A stretch of DNA of 64,000 bases from Tropicibacter sp. Alg240-R139 (GCF_900537075.1 NZ_UNRA01000005.1:124001-188000), one strand, 5' to 3'. Shown: positions 17,274 through 27,125, counted from the first letter of the stretch. Made by a program: numbers and translations. The notes: generated by a model not told the origin, from the sequence alone.

Positions 17274-18103
17274 TGAAAACCGCCCTGATCCAGATCACTT
17301 CATCTGACGATCCTGCTGCAAACCTGGACATGGTCCACGACATGATTGCCGAGGCTGCAACCAACGGCGTCCGGTTCGTTCTGACGCCCGAGGTCACCAA
17401 TTGTGTCTCTACTAGCACAACGCGACAGCGCGAGGTGTTGCAGTATCAAGAAGATGACATCACCTTGGCCAGTCTGCAGGCGCAGGCAGCTGAGCTGGGG
17501 ATCTGGCTCCTGATCGGATCACTGGGGATCAAGACGCATGATGCGGACGGACGTTTCGCCAACCGCTCGTTCATGATCAACCCGCAGGGCGAAATCGTCG
17601 CGCAGTACGACAAGATCCACATGTTCGACGTCCAAGTGACCGAGCATGAGACATTCCGCGAATCCGCCAACTATCGCCCCGGCACGCAGGCGGTTGTGGC
17701 GGATACGGACTTTGGCAAGGTCGGCATGACCATCTGCTATGATGTCCGTTTTCCACATCTGCACGCCAAACTGGCGCAAGAGGGCGCGACGATCCTGACT
17801 GTTCCGGCGGCCTTCTCTCCGGTCACGGGTGCTGCGCATTGGGAACCCCTGCTGCGCGCCCGCGCGATTGAAACGGGATGCTGGGTTCTGGCCCCCGCCC
17901 AATGCGGCGAGCACCCCAAGACCCGCGGCAAGACTCGCTATACCCATGGTCACTCGCTGATTGTCGCCCCGTGGGGAGAGGTCGTGATTGACGCAGGCAG
18001 CGAACCGGGCATTCACTATTTTGATCTGGATGATACATCTGTTACAGACGCACGACGCAAAGTGCCGTCTCTGACTCACGCTCGGCCGTTCGACGGTCCC
18101 TGA
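17273..18103 (+). CDS. Carbon-nitrogen hydrolase (nitrilase superfamily, Nit-like amidase)
   Basis: A 276-residue hydrolase with the complete catalytic triad Glu40 (LTPEV), Lys114 (QYDKIHMFD) and Cys155 (TICYDVRFP). The DKIHMFD/CYDVRFP signature is that of the Nit1/Nit2 branch, which repairs deaminated glutathione or acts as omega-amidase. Coupling to glutaredoxin favours the glutathione-related role, but this is inference. Start and stop overlap with grxC. Confidence 0.9.
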   Translation: MKTALIQITSSDDPAANLDMVHDMIAEAATNGVRFVLTPEVTNCVSTSTTRQREVLQYQEDDITLASLQAQAAELGIWLLIGSLGIKTHDADGRFANRSFMINPQGEIVAQYDKIHMFDVQVTEHETFRESANYRPGTQAVVADTDFGKVGMTICYDVRFPHLHAKLAQEGATILTVPAAFSPVTGAAHWEPLLRARAIETGCWVLAPAQCGEHPKTRGKTRYTHGHSLIVAPWGEVVIDAGSEPGIHYFDLDDTSVTDARRKVPSLTHARPFDGP

Positions 18104-18116
18104 CCCAGATCTGGAA

Positions 18117-18557
18117 ATGACAGACGAAACCAATGCCCTAGCGGTCACGCTGTTCAGCGAGATCCTGACAGCAGACCAGTTGTTGCGCAACCGGCTCAGC
18201 CGGGTGCTGCCAAAGGGCATGGAAATCTCACATTTCTCGGTCTTGAATCATCTGGTCTTTGTTGGCGGCGAGCGCACCCCCGCGCAATTGGCCGACACGT
18301 TCCATGTGACACGCGGTGCGATCACCAACACACTCGCGAAACTGGAATGGGCCGGATACATCCACATCCGCCCCGATTGGGACGACGCCCGCCGCAAGAT
18401 GGTCGCCATCAGCCCCGCAGGCCGCCAAGCCCGCGATCAGGCAATTTCGTCCATCGCACCGCTGATCAACAAGGTGGTCGGAGAGCTGGGACCGGATCGC
18501 GTTCGATCTACTCTACCAGTTTTGCGAGACCTGCGAATAAAGCTCGAAGACGAATAG
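18117..18557 (+). CDS. MarR family transcriptional regulator
   Basis: A 146-residue winged-helix regulator: helix-turn-helix at about 60-85 (RTPAQLADTFHVTRGAITNT), recognition helix and wing DWDDARRKMVAIS. It begins 14 bases after the nitrilase stop and is likely cotranscribed with grxC and the nitrilase gene. The effector and target genes are not evident. It is convergent with ubiG, ten bases away. Confidence 0.9.
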   Translation: MTDETNALAVTLFSEILTADQLLRNRLSRVLPKGMEISHFSVLNHLVFVGGERTPAQLADTFHVTRGAITNTLAKLEWAGYIHIRPDWDDARRKMVAISPAGRQARDQAISSIAPLINKVVGELGPDRVRSTLPVLRDLRIKLEDE

Positions 18558-18567
18558 GCGGCGCCGA

Positions 18568-19314
18568 CTATTCCGGTTTCACGCTCGCCGTCACATAGTT
18601 CACGCTCAGATCGCGGTCGGAAATTGACCAGCTCCACAGGATCGGATTGAATACGAACCCCTTGCGGTCGACCGGGTCCAAACCCGCCTGGCGCAGCAGA
18701 TCAAACAGCTCGTCCGGTGTGATGAACTTGTTCCATTCATGCGTGCCCTTGGGCAGCCAGCGCATCACCACCTCGGCCCCAAATATCGCAACGGCATATG
18801 ATTTCGGGTTGCGGTTGATCGTCGAGCAGATTTCCAGCCCGCCGGGTTTGAGCAGCTGCTGCGTCGCGGTCAGATAGCTGAGTGGATCGGCAACATGTTC
18901 GACCACTTCCATGTTCAGAATCACATCGAACTGCTCGCCCGCTTCGGCCAAAGCCTCCGCCGTGGTGTGGCGATAGTCGATGTTCAGCCCGGACTGTTCC
19001 GCGTGAATGCGCGCGACAGGCAAATTGCCCTCAGCCGCATCAGCGCCAACAACCTCGGCCCCCAAACGCGCCATCGGCTCGCTCAGCAACCCGCCACCAC
19101 AGCCTATGTCCAAAAGTCGCAGGCCAGCGAACGGGCGCGGCCCGGTCAGATCACGTTCGAACTCACCAGCGATTTGCTGCGTGATGTAGTCCAATCGGCA
19201 CGGGTTGAGCATGTGCAGCGGCTTGAATTTGCCGTTGGGGTCCCACCATTCGGCGGCCATAGCCTCGAATTTTGCGATCTCCGAAGGGTCAACCGTGTTC
19301 GCAGGCGCTTGCAT
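18568..19314 (-). CDS. ubiG: Ubiquinone biosynthesis O-methyltransferase
   Basis: Performs both O-methylations of ubiquinone synthesis. The 248-residue protein has SAM motif [21 protein letters not shown], the substrate-side signature [10 protein letters not shown] and [11 protein letters not shown] as in UbiG/Coq3. It is divergent from pip with 48 bases between the starts. Confidence 0.95.
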   Translation of the reverse strand: MQAPANTVDPSEIAKFEAMAAEWWDPNGKFKPLHMLNPCRLDYITQQIAGEFERDLTGPRPFAGLRLLDIGCGGGLLSEPMARLGAEVVGADAAEGNLPVARIHAEQSGLNIDYRHTTAEALAEAGEQFDVILNMEVVEHVADPLSYLTATQQLLKPGGLEICSTINRNPKSYAVAIFGAEVVMRWLPKGTHEWNKFITPDELFDLLRQAGLDPVDRKGFVFNPILWSWSISDRDLSVNYVTASVKPE

Positions 19315-19362
19315 TCCTGTCTCCGTGTGCTCTTTTACGCTTAAGGACTATATAGGGCCATA

Positions 19363-20340
19363 ATGGACAAGTACTCGGACCAAAAGCGCGCAGTGCAATT
19401 TCTTTACCCGCCGATCGAACCTTTCGATCAGCAGTTGATTGATGTTGGACAAGGCCATCGCGTTTATTTTGAACAGTGTGGCAACCCCAACGGTATCCCG
19501 GTCGTGGTGCTGCACGGCGGCCCCGGTGGCGGCTGTAGCCCTGCGATGCGGCGCTATTTCGATCCCGAAGTGTACCGGGTGATTCTTTTTGATCAGCGCG
19601 GATGTGGCCGGTCGCGGCCCCATGCATCGGTCGAAAACAACACGACGCATCATTTGGTCGCAGATATAGAGCTGATCCGGCGCCAGCTGGACATCGACGC
19701 TTGGATCGCATTCGGCGGCAGTTGGGGCGCAACGTTGGCGTTGATTTATGCCCAGGCACACCCGGACCGCGTAACGCATCTGGTGCTGCGCGGCGTGTTC
19801 CTGATGACGCAAAGCGAGCTGGATTGGTTCTATGGCGGTGGGGCTGGCAAGTTCTGGCCGGAAACCTGGGCCAAGTTCGCCTCGCTCATCCCCGAAAACG
19901 AACAGCACGACATGATCGCCGCTTATAACAAGCGGTTGTTCTCCGGCGACCGCCCGCTTGAGACGCGTTATGCCCGTGCCTGGTCGGCGTGGGAGAACGC
20001 GCTGGCGTCGATCCATTCGTCTGGCACCAGCGGTGAAAGCCCCGGCGATTACGCCCGCGCCTTTGCCCGGCTGGAGAACCACTATTTCATCAATAACGGC
20101 TTTCTCGAGGTCGATGGGCAAATTCTGGCCAACATGGGGCGGATATCGCATATTCCCGGCGTTATCGTTCAGGGGCGCTATGACATGATCTGCCCCCCCA
20201 CATCCGCTTGGAAGCTTAACAACCTCTGGCCCGCGTCCGAGCTGCGGATGGTCCGCAATGCAGGTCACGCCCTATCGGAACCAGGCATCAGTGCCGAACT
20301 TGTACGCACCATGGACCGGATCGCCGAGGTTCTGACATGA
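19363..20340 (+). CDS. pip: Proline iminopeptidase
   Basis: A 325-residue alpha/beta hydrolase of peptidase family S33 that removes N-terminal proline. The oxyanion-hole motif VLHGGPGGGC (about 49-58), nucleophile elbow GGSWG (Ser120), QRGCGRSRP and the late NAGHAL histidine are present. Its stop overlaps the start of the following solute-binding-like gene (ATGA), so they form one unit. Confidence 0.94.
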   Translation: MDKYSDQKRAVQFLYPPIEPFDQQLIDVGQGHRVYFEQCGNPNGIPVVVLHGGPGGGCSPAMRRYFDPEVYRVILFDQRGCGRSRPHASVENNTTHHLVADIELIRRQLDIDAWIAFGGSWGATLALIYAQAHPDRVTHLVLRGVFLMTQSELDWFYGGGAGKFWPETWAKFASLIPENEQHDMIAAYNKRLFSGDRPLETRYARAWSAWENALASIHSSGTSGESPGDYARAFARLENHYFINNGFLEVDGQILANMGRISHIPGVIVQGRYDMICPPTSAWKLNNLWPASELRMVRNAGHALSEPGISAELVRTMDRIAEVLT

Positions 20341-21143
20341 CCCGCATCGACCGCCGTGCGCTTTTTTCCACCGGTGCCGCCGCCGCTTTGCTGGCGGCCA
20401 CTGGTGTGTCGCTGGACGCAGCACCCAAAGCTGGCGGAACCCTGCGGCTGGCCGTACCCAAGGACGGATCGCTTGACTGTGTCGCACGTGGCGCCATGTT
20501 CGACACCCTGACCGAGATTGCGCCAGACGGCACCTTGCGCGGCGAACTGGCACAAAGCTGGCACAGCTCGGATGAAGCCCGCATCTGGACTTTTGATCTG
20601 CGTGCGGACGTGATGTTTCACGACGGCGCACCCCTTAGGCCCGAAGACGTTATCCAAGCGCTCACTCGTCTGCCTGATCTGGCCAGCATCGAAACTGTCG
20701 CTGACCATCAATTGCGCGTCGAACTTACAAACAGCACGCCCGGCCTGCCATTCACCCTTGCAGATGACGCCTTTTGCATCACACGGGATCAGACCATTGG
20801 AACCGGCTGTTACCGTGCCGTACACCTGCAAGAAGGCCGGAATTTCCGTGGGGCAAAAATTAAGAATCACTACAAGGCTGGTCAGGCCGGTTGGCTGAAC
20901 CAGATCGAGGTCATCATGATCCCCAACGCCAACGTCCGCGCCGAAGCGCTGCGCGACGGCTATGTTGACGTTGCCGCCCTGCCTGCCCCCAGCGGTCTGC
21001 GCGAGCGCGCCAAGTATCGCTATCACCCCTCGGAACGTGACATGGCTTTGGCTGTCGCAGACACCGTTGGCTTACCCCGTCAGGTCAGCATCCGCGCTGC
21101 TTTGGACGACGGGCGCATCGCGGAACGGTGGTGGATGACCTGA
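20337..21143 (+). CDS. Short ABC-type peptide solute-binding protein (SBP family 5 N-terminal half)
   Basis: A 268-residue protein with a Tat-like signal (IDRRALFSTGAAAALLAATG) and the start of an SBP_bac_5 oligopeptide-binding domain (GGTLRLAVPKDG, ELAQSWHSSDEARIWTFDLR, FHDGAPLRPEDVI). Family members are normally about 500 residues; here the protein ends after the first lobe and part of the second. No transporter genes are adjacent. It may be a trimmed but conserved periplasmic protein, since the frame is intact and it is translationally coupled to pip, or a decaying gene. Confidence 0.75.
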   Translation: MTRIDRRALFSTGAAAALLAATGVSLDAAPKAGGTLRLAVPKDGSLDCVARGAMFDTLTEIAPDGTLRGELAQSWHSSDEARIWTFDLRADVMFHDGAPLRPEDVIQALTRLPDLASIETVADHQLRVELTNSTPGLPFTLADDAFCITRDQTIGTGCYRAVHLQEGRNFRGAKIKNHYKAGQAGWLNQIEVIMIPNANVRAEALRDGYVDVAALPAPSGLRERAKYRYHPSERDMALAVADTVGLPRQVSIRAALDDGRIAERWWMT

Positions 21144-21181
21144 TCCAAACAAGGTCTTAGCTGACAATTTCACGCTCCCCC

Positions 21182-21210
21182 TTGCAGACTCACCTCATCC
21201 GCCGTATATG
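21182..21210 (+). promoter_or_regulatory. Candidate promoter for the rimP-nusA-infB operon
   Basis: TTGCAG (21182-21187) and TATATG (21205-21210) are 17 bases apart. The same stretch read as CTTGC-N17-CGTATAT also resembles an alphaproteobacterial RpoH element. It would give a leader of about 95 bases containing the hairpin described next. Confidence 0.45.
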
Positions 21211-21265
21211 GCTTGATAACAGCGGCGCGTCGGGTCCTTGGATCCGAGGTTCCACCGGAGTTTCG

Positions 21266-21288
21266 ACGGGCCGCGCGCCCGTTTTTTT
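21266..21288 (+). terminator. Attenuator-like hairpin in the rimP-nusA leader
   Basis: ACGGGC and GCCCGT pair around CGCGC and are followed by seven T's, i.e. an intrinsic terminator, 27 bases before the rimP ATG. The upstream gene ends 120 bases earlier, so this may either end that transcript or attenuate the nusA operon. Confidence 0.65.
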
Positions 21289-21314
21289 GTGCCCGGAGCT
21301 TGGGTAATCTGACC

Positions 21315-21905
21315 ATGACAAACGACCTGATAGCAAAAGCAGCCATCGACCAGCGCCTGGCCGAAATCATCTCCCCCGTGATCGAAGATCTGGGGTATGA
21401 ATTGGTCCGCGTTCGTCTGATGAGCGGCAAGGAATCAACGCTGCAGATTATGGCCGACAAGGCCGGTGGCGGCATCGAAGTGGACGACTGCGGCGAAATC
21501 TCGAACGCGGTCAGCGCCACACTGGATGTCGAGGACCCTATCCTTGACGCCTATACGCTTGAGGTGTCTAGCCCCGGTATCGACCGCCCGCTGACACGCC
21601 TGAAAGATTTCGACATGTTCGAAGGCTACGAGGCCAAGCTGGAAACCACCGAACTTATCGACGGACGCCGCCGCTTTAAGGGCGAACTGGCGGGCATCGA
21701 AGGGGACGAGGTTCTGATCAATATCGACCAGAACGGCGAAACCGTGACCATCGGGTTGCAGTTCGACTGGCTCAGCGACGCCAAACTGGTGCTGACTGAC
21801 GAGCTGATCAAGGAAATGCTGCGCCAGCGCAAAGACGCCGGCGTTCTGAACGAAGACGCGTTCGACGACATCGAGACCGAAGGGTCCCAAGAGGAGACGA
21901 AGTAA
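21315..21905 (+). CDS. rimP: Ribosome maturation factor RimP
   Basis: A 196-residue protein needed for 30S subunit maturation. The N-terminal RimP domain ([34 protein letters not shown], about residues 75-95) and the C-terminal Sm-like domain are visible. The ATG at 21315 gives a normal N-terminus; an extension to 21213 would cross the terminator hairpin. First gene of rimP-nusA-ylxR-infB. Confidence 0.95.
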   Translation: MTNDLIAKAAIDQRLAEIISPVIEDLGYELVRVRLMSGKESTLQIMADKAGGGIEVDDCGEISNAVSATLDVEDPILDAYTLEVSSPGIDRPLTRLKDFDMFEGYEAKLETTELIDGRRRFKGELAGIEGDEVLINIDQNGETVTIGLQFDWLSDAKLVLTDELIKEMLRQRKDAGVLNEDAFDDIETEGSQEETK

Positions 21906-23533
21906 TGGCAATCACCTCTGCAAACCAGCTGGAGCTGTTGCAAACCGCCGAGGCCGTGGCCCGCGAAAAGATGATCGACCCCGGTCTGGTCGTCGAAGCG
22001 ATGGAAGAATCCCTCGCTCGCGCCGCGAAATCCCGCTACGGCGCCGAGATGGACATCCGCGTCCATATCGACCGCAAGACCGGTAAAGCGACCTTTACCC
22101 GGGTCCGCACCGTGGTCGAGGACGAAGAGCTGGAAAACTACCAGTCGGAATTCACCGTCGAGCAGGCCAAGCAGTACATGGCTGACCCAGTGATCGGTGA
22201 CACCTTTGTCGAAGAGGTTCCGCCGGTTGAAATGGGTCGGATCGCTGCGCAATCCGCCAAGCAGGTGATCCTGCAGAAGGTGCGCGAAGCCGAGCGTGAT
22301 CGTCAGTTCGAAGAGTTCAAAGACCGAGCGGGCACCATCATCAACGGTGTCGTCAAACGCGAAGAATACGGCAACGTCATCGTCGACGTGGGTGCTGGCG
22401 AAGCGATGCTGCGCCGCAACGAAAAGATCGGCCGCGAAAGCTATCGCCCGAACGACCGTGTGCGCTGCTACATCAAGGATGTGCGCCGCGAGGTCCGTGG
22501 CCCGCAGATCTTCCTGTCGCGCACCGCGCCGGAATTCATGGCCGAGCTGTTCAAGATGGAAGTGCCGGAAATCTATGACGGCATCATCGAGATCAAGGCT
22601 GTGGCCCGTGACCCCGGTTCGCGCGCCAAGATTGCTGTGATCAGCTATGATGGCTCAATCGACCCTGTAGGTGCCTGCGTTGGTATGCGCGGCAGCCGCG
22701 TGCAGGCCGTTGTGAACGAGCTGCAGGGTGAAAAGATCGACATCATCCCTTGGAACGAAGATCAGCCGACTTTCCTGGTAAACGCACTGCAGCCCGCCGA
22801 GGTGTCCAAGGTGGTTCTGGATGAAGAAGCCGGCAAGATCGAAGTTGTTGTTCCCGAGGAGCAGCTGAGCCTCGCCATTGGTCGCCGTGGTCAAAACGTG
22901 CGCCTGGCGTCGCAGCTGACAGCCTTGGACATCGACATCATGACCGAGGCCGAAGAATCGGCGCGCCGTCAGAAAGAATTCGAATCCCGCACCAAACTGT
23001 TCATGGACAGCCTGGACCTGGACGAATTCTTTGCACAGCTGCTGGTGTCGGAAGGGTTCACCAACCTGGAAGAAGTCGCATACGTCGAAATCGACGAACT
23101 GCTGGTCATCGACGGCATCGACGAAGGCACTGCCAACGAGCTGCAGACCCGCGCCCGCGAAAATCTGGAAGCACAGGCCAAAGCCGCTCTGGACAACGCC
23201 CGCGCTTTGGGTGTCGAAGACAGCCTGGTTGAATTCGAGGGCCTGACACCCCAGATGATCGAAGCGCTTGCTCAGGATGGTGTGAAAACGCTGGAAGACT
23301 TTGCAACCTGCGCCGATTGGGAATTGGCTGGTGGTTGGACGTCCGTCGATGGCGAGCGTGTAAAAGACGATGGTATCCTGGAGCCCTTCGAACTGTCTCT
23401 GGAAGATGCACAAGATATGGTTATGACCGCCCGCGTATTGCTGGGTTGGGTTGACCCCGCCGAACTGGAAGCCGAAGCGGAAGAAGTCGAAGACGACGAT
23501 CAAGACGAAACAGCAACGGAGGCCGGGGCCTGA
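21905..23533 (+). CDS. nusA: Transcription termination/antitermination protein NusA
   Basis: A 542-residue RNA polymerase-binding factor that promotes pausing, termination and antitermination. Domains in order are the N-terminal RNAP-binding domain, S1 (about 135-200, GTIINGVVKREEYGNVIVDV), two KH domains (GACVGMRGSRVQAVVNEL; LAIGRRGQNVRLASQL), and C-terminal acidic repeats with an Asp/Glu-rich tail. Its ATG overlaps the rimP stop region, so the two are coupled. Confidence 0.97.
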   Translation: MAITSANQLELLQTAEAVAREKMIDPGLVVEAMEESLARAAKSRYGAEMDIRVHIDRKTGKATFTRVRTVVEDEELENYQSEFTVEQAKQYMADPVIGDTFVEEVPPVEMGRIAAQSAKQVILQKVREAERDRQFEEFKDRAGTIINGVVKREEYGNVIVDVGAGEAMLRRNEKIGRESYRPNDRVRCYIKDVRREVRGPQIFLSRTAPEFMAELFKMEVPEIYDGIIEIKAVARDPGSRAKIAVISYDGSIDPVGACVGMRGSRVQAVVNELQGEKIDIIPWNEDQPTFLVNALQPAEVSKVVLDEEAGKIEVVVPEEQLSLAIGRRGQNVRLASQLTALDIDIMTEAEESARRQKEFESRTKLFMDSLDLDEFFAQLLVSEGFTNLEEVAYVEIDELLVIDGIDEGTANELQTRARENLEAQAKAALDNARALGVEDSLVEFEGLTPQMIEALAQDGVKTLEDFATCADWELAGGWTSVDGERVKDDGILEPFELSLEDAQDMVMTARVLLGWVDPAELEAEAEEVEDDDQDETATEAGA

Positions 23534-23556
23534 TCTCAGGCCCCAGGGGTTTCGAG

Positions 23557-24180
23557 ATGGGTCGCGGTGGCGTTCCAAAGGATCACACGGATGGTCCAGA
23601 CCGCAAGTGCATTGCCACGGGTGACGTGCAGCCAAAATTTGGGCTGATTCGCTTTGTGGTGGGCCCTGACGGTCAGGTCTATCCCGATGTCATGGGCAAA
23701 TTGCCCGGCCGAGGCGCCTATGTCGCTGCGGATCGGGAAGCGTTGGCCATGGCGGTGAAAAAGAAACTGTTTTCCCGCGGTTTCAAAATGCAAGTAACGG
23801 TTCCCGACAACCTGATAGATGAAGTCGAACGTCTGCTGGCCCGTCGCGTGGTCGATCTGCTGAGCCTGGCCCGCAAGTCAGGCGATGCAGTTGCCGGTTA
23901 CGAAAAGGTAAAATCCAGTCTGGATCGAGAAGAGGCAAGCGTTTTGATTCAAGCCTCGGACGGATCAGGACGCGGGAAGTCAAAGCTGAGCACGCCACAC
24001 CGCGGAAATTACATCGGTTGGCTGACAGCGGATGAGTTAGGCATGGCGTTTGGACGCCAAACTGTGATACATGCCGCCCTCGCCTCTGGTGGACTCAGTA
24101 AACGTGTTGTAGAGGAAGCGCAGCGTTTGCGTGGCGTGCGCGAAACGGATGACGGCGGCAAGGGCCGCACGGAAGGGTAG
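23557..24180 (+). CDS. YlxR-type RNA-binding protein with L7Ae-like domain
   Basis: A 207-residue protein with an N-terminal YlxR domain (DRKCIATGDV, GKLPGRGAYV) and a C-terminal region resembling ribosomal L7Ae (LARRVVDLLSLARKSGDAVAG). This two-domain form is typical of alphaproteobacterial nusA-infB operons. It probably binds RNA in ribosome assembly or RNase P-related work; the function is not well settled. It lies between nusA and infB. Confidence 0.9.
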   Translation: MGRGGVPKDHTDGPDRKCIATGDVQPKFGLIRFVVGPDGQVYPDVMGKLPGRGAYVAADREALAMAVKKKLFSRGFKMQVTVPDNLIDEVERLLARRVVDLLSLARKSGDAVAGYEKVKSSLDREEASVLIQASDGSGRGKSKLSTPHRGNYIGWLTADELGMAFGRQTVIHAALASGGLSKRVVEEAQRLRGVRETDDGGKGRTEG

Positions 24181-24189
24181 TTAGGCTTT

Positions 24190-26661
24190 ATGAGCGATAG
24201 TGACGGCAAAAAGACATTGGGTCTGCGTGGGTCCCGTCCCGCGAATGTGAAACAGAGTTTCAGCCACGGACGGACCAAGAATGTCGTGGTGGAAACCAAG
24301 CGCAAACGCGTTGTGGTTCCCAAGCCCGGCGCTGGCAAACCCGGAGGCTCGACGCCTTCTGGCGACCCGTCGCGTCGCCCGGCTGGCATCACAGATGCGG
24401 AAATGGCGCGCCGCCTGAAGGCTGTTCAAGCGGCCAAAGCTCGTGAAGCTGAAGAAACCGCAAAGCGCGCTGCCGAAGAAAAGGCACGCGAAGAAGATCG
24501 TGCGCGCCGCCGCGCCGAGATTGAAGCCAAGGACCGCGAAGAAAAAGAGCGCGCCGAACGGGCCCGTCAAAAGGCCGAAGACGAAGAGCGCAAGCGTAAA
24601 GAGGCTGAAGAAGCTGCCAAACGCGTTGCCCAAGCGCCCGCTCCCAAAGCGGATGCACCGTCACGCCCGACGCCCAACAAACCGGCACCTGCCGCGACCC
24701 CGCGTAAATCCGACCGTGAGCGCGAACAGCGCAACAACCGTGGCAAAGGCCGCGATGATGGTCGTCGTTCGGGTAAGCTGACATTAGGTCAGGCCACCGG
24801 TGGCGAAAACAACCGTCACCGTTCGATGGCCTCGATGAAGCGCAAGCAAGAGCGCGCACGTCAAAAGGCGATGGGCGGTTCGGTCGAGCGCGAAAAGGTA
24901 TTCCACGACGTTCAGCTGCCCGAGGCCATCGTGGTTTCGGAGCTGGCCAACCGTATGGCCGAACGTGTTTCCGATGTCGTCAAATCGCTGATGAACATGG
25001 GCATGATGGTCACGCAGAACCAGACCATCGACGCTGACACAGCCGAACTGATCATCGAAGAGTTTGGCCACAAGGTTACTCGTGTCTCTGACTCGGACGT
25101 TGAAGACGTCATCAAAGAGGTCATCGACAACGACGAAGATCTGCAGTCGCGTCCCCCTGTCATCACCATCATGGGTCACGTCGACCACGGCAAAACCTCG
25201 TTGCTGGATGCCATCCGCGACGCGCGCGTTGTGGCAGGCGAAGCTGGCGGCATCACCCAGCACATCGGTGCTTATCAGGTGACCACCGACAGCGGCTCTG
25301 TGCTGAGCTTCCTGGATACGCCCGGCCACGCGGCATTTACCTCGATGCGCTCACGTGGTGCTCAGGTGACGGACATCGTGGTTCTGGTTGTTGCGGCGGA
25401 CGACTCGGTCATGCCGCAGACGGTCGAGGCGATCAACCACGCCAAGGCGGCCGGTGTTCCGATGATCGTTGCGATCAACAAAATCGACCGCCCCGCAGCC
25501 GACCCGAACAAGGTCCGCGCCGAGTTGCTGCAACACGAAGTGATCGTGGAACAGATGTCGGGTGAAGTGCAGGACGTCGAGGTTTCGGCGGTAACAGGTC
25601 AGGGCCTGGATCAACTGCTGGAAGCCATTGCGCTGCAGGCCGAGATCCTGGAACTCAAGGCGAACCCGGATCGGGCCGCACAAGGTGCCGTAATCGAAGC
25701 ACAGCTGGATGTGGGCCGCGGTCCCGTTGCCACCGTTCTGATCCAGAATGGTACACTGCGCCAGGGTGACATTTTTGTTGTGGGTGAGCAGTACGGTAAG
25801 GTCCGTGCGCTGATCAACGACAAAGGCGAGCGTGTTCAAGAAGCTGGCCCCTCGGTTCCGGTCGAGGTTCTGGGCCTGAATGGCACGCCCGAAGCAGGCG
25901 ACGTTCTGAACGTGACCGAAACCGACGCGCAAGCGCGTGAGATCGCAGAGTACCGTGAGCAGGCTGCCAAAGACAAACGTGCCGCAGCTGGTGCCGCCAC
26001 CACGTTGGAACAGCTGATGCAGAAGGCGAAAGAAGACGAAAGCGTCTCTGAGCTGCCGATCCTGGTCAAAGCTGACGTACAGGGTTCTGCCGAAGCCATC
26101 GTTCAGGCTATGGAAAAGATCGGCAACGACGAAGTGCGCGTGCGCGTCCTGCACTCGGGTGTGGGTGCCATCACCGAGACCGATATCGGCCTGGCCGAAG
26201 CGTCGGGTGCTCCGGTTATGGGCTTTAACGTTCGTGCCAACACATCGGCACGCAACACCGCCAACCAAAAAGGCGTCGAGATCCGGTACTACTCGGTGAT
26301 CTATGACCTGGTGGATGACGTCAAAGCCGCCGCATCGGGCCTGCTGAGCGCAGAGATCCGCGAAAACTTCATCGGTTACTCCGAAATCCGCGAAGTCTTC
26401 AAGGTTACCGGCGTTGGCAAGGTTGCCGGCTGTCTGATCACCGAAGGCGTCGCACGCCGTTCGGCTGGCGTCCGCCTGCTGCGCGACAACGTGGTTATCC
26501 ACGAAGGCACGCTGAAGACCCTCAAGCGCTTCAAGGACGAAGTGGCCGAGGTTCAGTCGGGTCAGGAATGCGGCATGGCGTTCGAGAACTACGACGATAT
26601 TCGCGCTGGTGACGTGATCGAAATCTTCGAGCGGGAAGAAGTTACTCGGACCCTGGATTGA
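24190..26661 (+). CDS. infB: Translation initiation factor IF-2
   Basis: An 823-residue GTPase that places initiator tRNA on the 30S subunit. The N-terminal third is a charged, Ala/Glu/Lys/Arg-rich region with long coiled-coil-like repeats. The G domain shows G1 [10 protein letters not shown]3 DTPGHAAF and G4 NKIDRP; domains II-IV follow, ending [17 protein letters not shown]. It closes the rimP operon and a terminator follows. Confidence 0.98.
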   Translation: MSDSDGKKTLGLRGSRPANVKQSFSHGRTKNVVVETKRKRVVVPKPGAGKPGGSTPSGDPSRRPAGITDAEMARRLKAVQAAKAREAEETAKRAAEEKAREEDRARRRAEIEAKDREEKERAERARQKAEDEERKRKEAEEAAKRVAQAPAPKADAPSRPTPNKPAPAATPRKSDREREQRNNRGKGRDDGRRSGKLTLGQATGGENNRHRSMASMKRKQERARQKAMGGSVEREKVFHDVQLPEAIVVSELANRMAERVSDVVKSLMNMGMMVTQNQTIDADTAELIIEEFGHKVTRVSDSDVEDVIKEVIDNDEDLQSRPPVITIMGHVDHGKTSLLDAIRDARVVAGEAGGITQHIGAYQVTTDSGSVLSFLDTPGHAAFTSMRSRGAQVTDIVVLVVAADDSVMPQTVEAINHAKAAGVPMIVAINKIDRPAADPNKVRAELLQHEVIVEQMSGEVQDVEVSAVTGQGLDQLLEAIALQAEILELKANPDRAAQGAVIEAQLDVGRGPVATVLIQNGTLRQGDIFVVGEQYGKVRALINDKGERVQEAGPSVPVEVLGLNGTPEAGDVLNVTETDAQAREIAEYREQAAKDKRAAAGAATTLEQLMQKAKEDESVSELPILVKADVQGSAEAIVQAMEKIGNDEVRVRVLHSGVGAITETDIGLAEASGAPVMGFNVRANTSARNTANQKGVEIRYYSVIYDLVDDVKAAASGLLSAEIRENFIGYSEIREVFKVTGVGKVAGCLITEGVARRSAGVRLLRDNVVIHEGTLKTLKRFKDEVAEVQSGQECGMAFENYDDIRAGDVIEIFEREEVTRTLD

Positions 26662-26685
26662 TCTGAACCAACCTGAAACAAAGAG

Positions 26686-26712
26686 CGGCGGTCCCATTGG
26701 GCCGCCGTTTTT
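26686..26712 (+). terminator. Terminator after infB
   Basis: CGGCGG pairs with CCGCCG and CCC with GGG (one bulged T), then TTTTT. It lies 25 bases after the infB stop. Confidence 0.85.
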
Positions 26713-26796
26713 CATTTGTGCGCACAAAACAAAAAAGGGACGACAAACATGCCATCCCCATTTTGCAGTTAGTGTGAGTGGTGGTGCAATTTATAT

Positions 26797-26931
26797 TCAG
26801 GCTGCAGCAGTAATAGCCTTACCGACAAACACCTTGTCATCCACGCGGACTACAATACGTCCGTTTGGCAGGCTACGGACAAATGTACCTTGAATTGAGA
26901 CACAGCTGCCGATTGTGATCGTACGAAGCAA
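26797..26931 (-). CDS. Small basic protein, 44 aa, TTG start, function unknown
   Basis: An ORF too short for ordinary gene finding. TTG at 26931 is preceded seven bases upstream by GGGGAGGA, close to the ideal ribosome site. The product has 44 residues: it opens MLRTITIGSCVSIQGTFV, continues RSLPNGRIVVRVDDKVF, and ends VGKAITAAA before TGA. The alternating hydrophobic pattern with a PNG turn suggests a small beta-sheet protein (SH3/OB-like size). An extended -10 promoter lies 30 bases upstream. It stands alone, convergent with infB. I do not recognise a named family; similar small proteins may exist unannotated in related genomes. Confidence 0.6.
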   Translation of the reverse strand: MLRTITIGSCVSIQGTFVRSLPNGRIVVRVDDKVFVGKAITAAA

Positions 26932-26963
26932 GTCAAATCCTCCCCAAAGGAATAGACAAAATT

Positions 26964-26972
26964 ATCATACCA
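26964..26972 (-). promoter_or_regulatory. Extended -10 promoter for the 44-aa gene
   Basis: On the minus strand the sequence reads TGGTATGAT followed by AAT, i.e. TGn directly before a -10-like TATGAT, in an AT-rich setting. It lies just upstream of the GGGGAGGA ribosome site. No good -35 is visible, which fits an extended -10 promoter. Confidence 0.5.
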
Positions 26973-27125
26973 TAAAGGAGAGTAAAAATACACGGAAACT
27001 CTGCCTTTGATTTCTTGGGTTTAAAGAATAAAATACCAAATATCGGTTCAACAAAGGCCGATTGGTCTAAATGAGCGAGAGCTGCCATGTTTGCGAACTC
27101 ATCCTATAGACGAATCACGAAACCG

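Larger units (their letters stand above)
26713..27125. other. AT-richer spacer between infB and mutT
   Basis: About 410 bases without an ATG-started gene and clearly more AT-rich than the flanking operons. It holds a 44-codon TTG-start gene and its extended -10 promoter on the minus strand, described separately. In the remainder (about 26980-27125) I see no tRNA-like fold, no strong hairpin and no further coding frame. Confidence 0.7.

Noticed and set aside
21140-21290. A possible tRNA before rimP, as in E. coli (metY)
   Set aside because: The GGTTC-like T-arm fragment has no matching acceptor stem or anticodon arm.
24400-24900. A repetitive Ala/Glu/Arg-rich stretch that could be a DNA repeat
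   Set aside because: It is the normal low-complexity N-terminal region of IF-2; the DNA does not form exact tandem copies.
25351-26727. A 458-codon frame on the minus strand
   Set aside because: It is opposite infB and lacks motifs; infB is certain.
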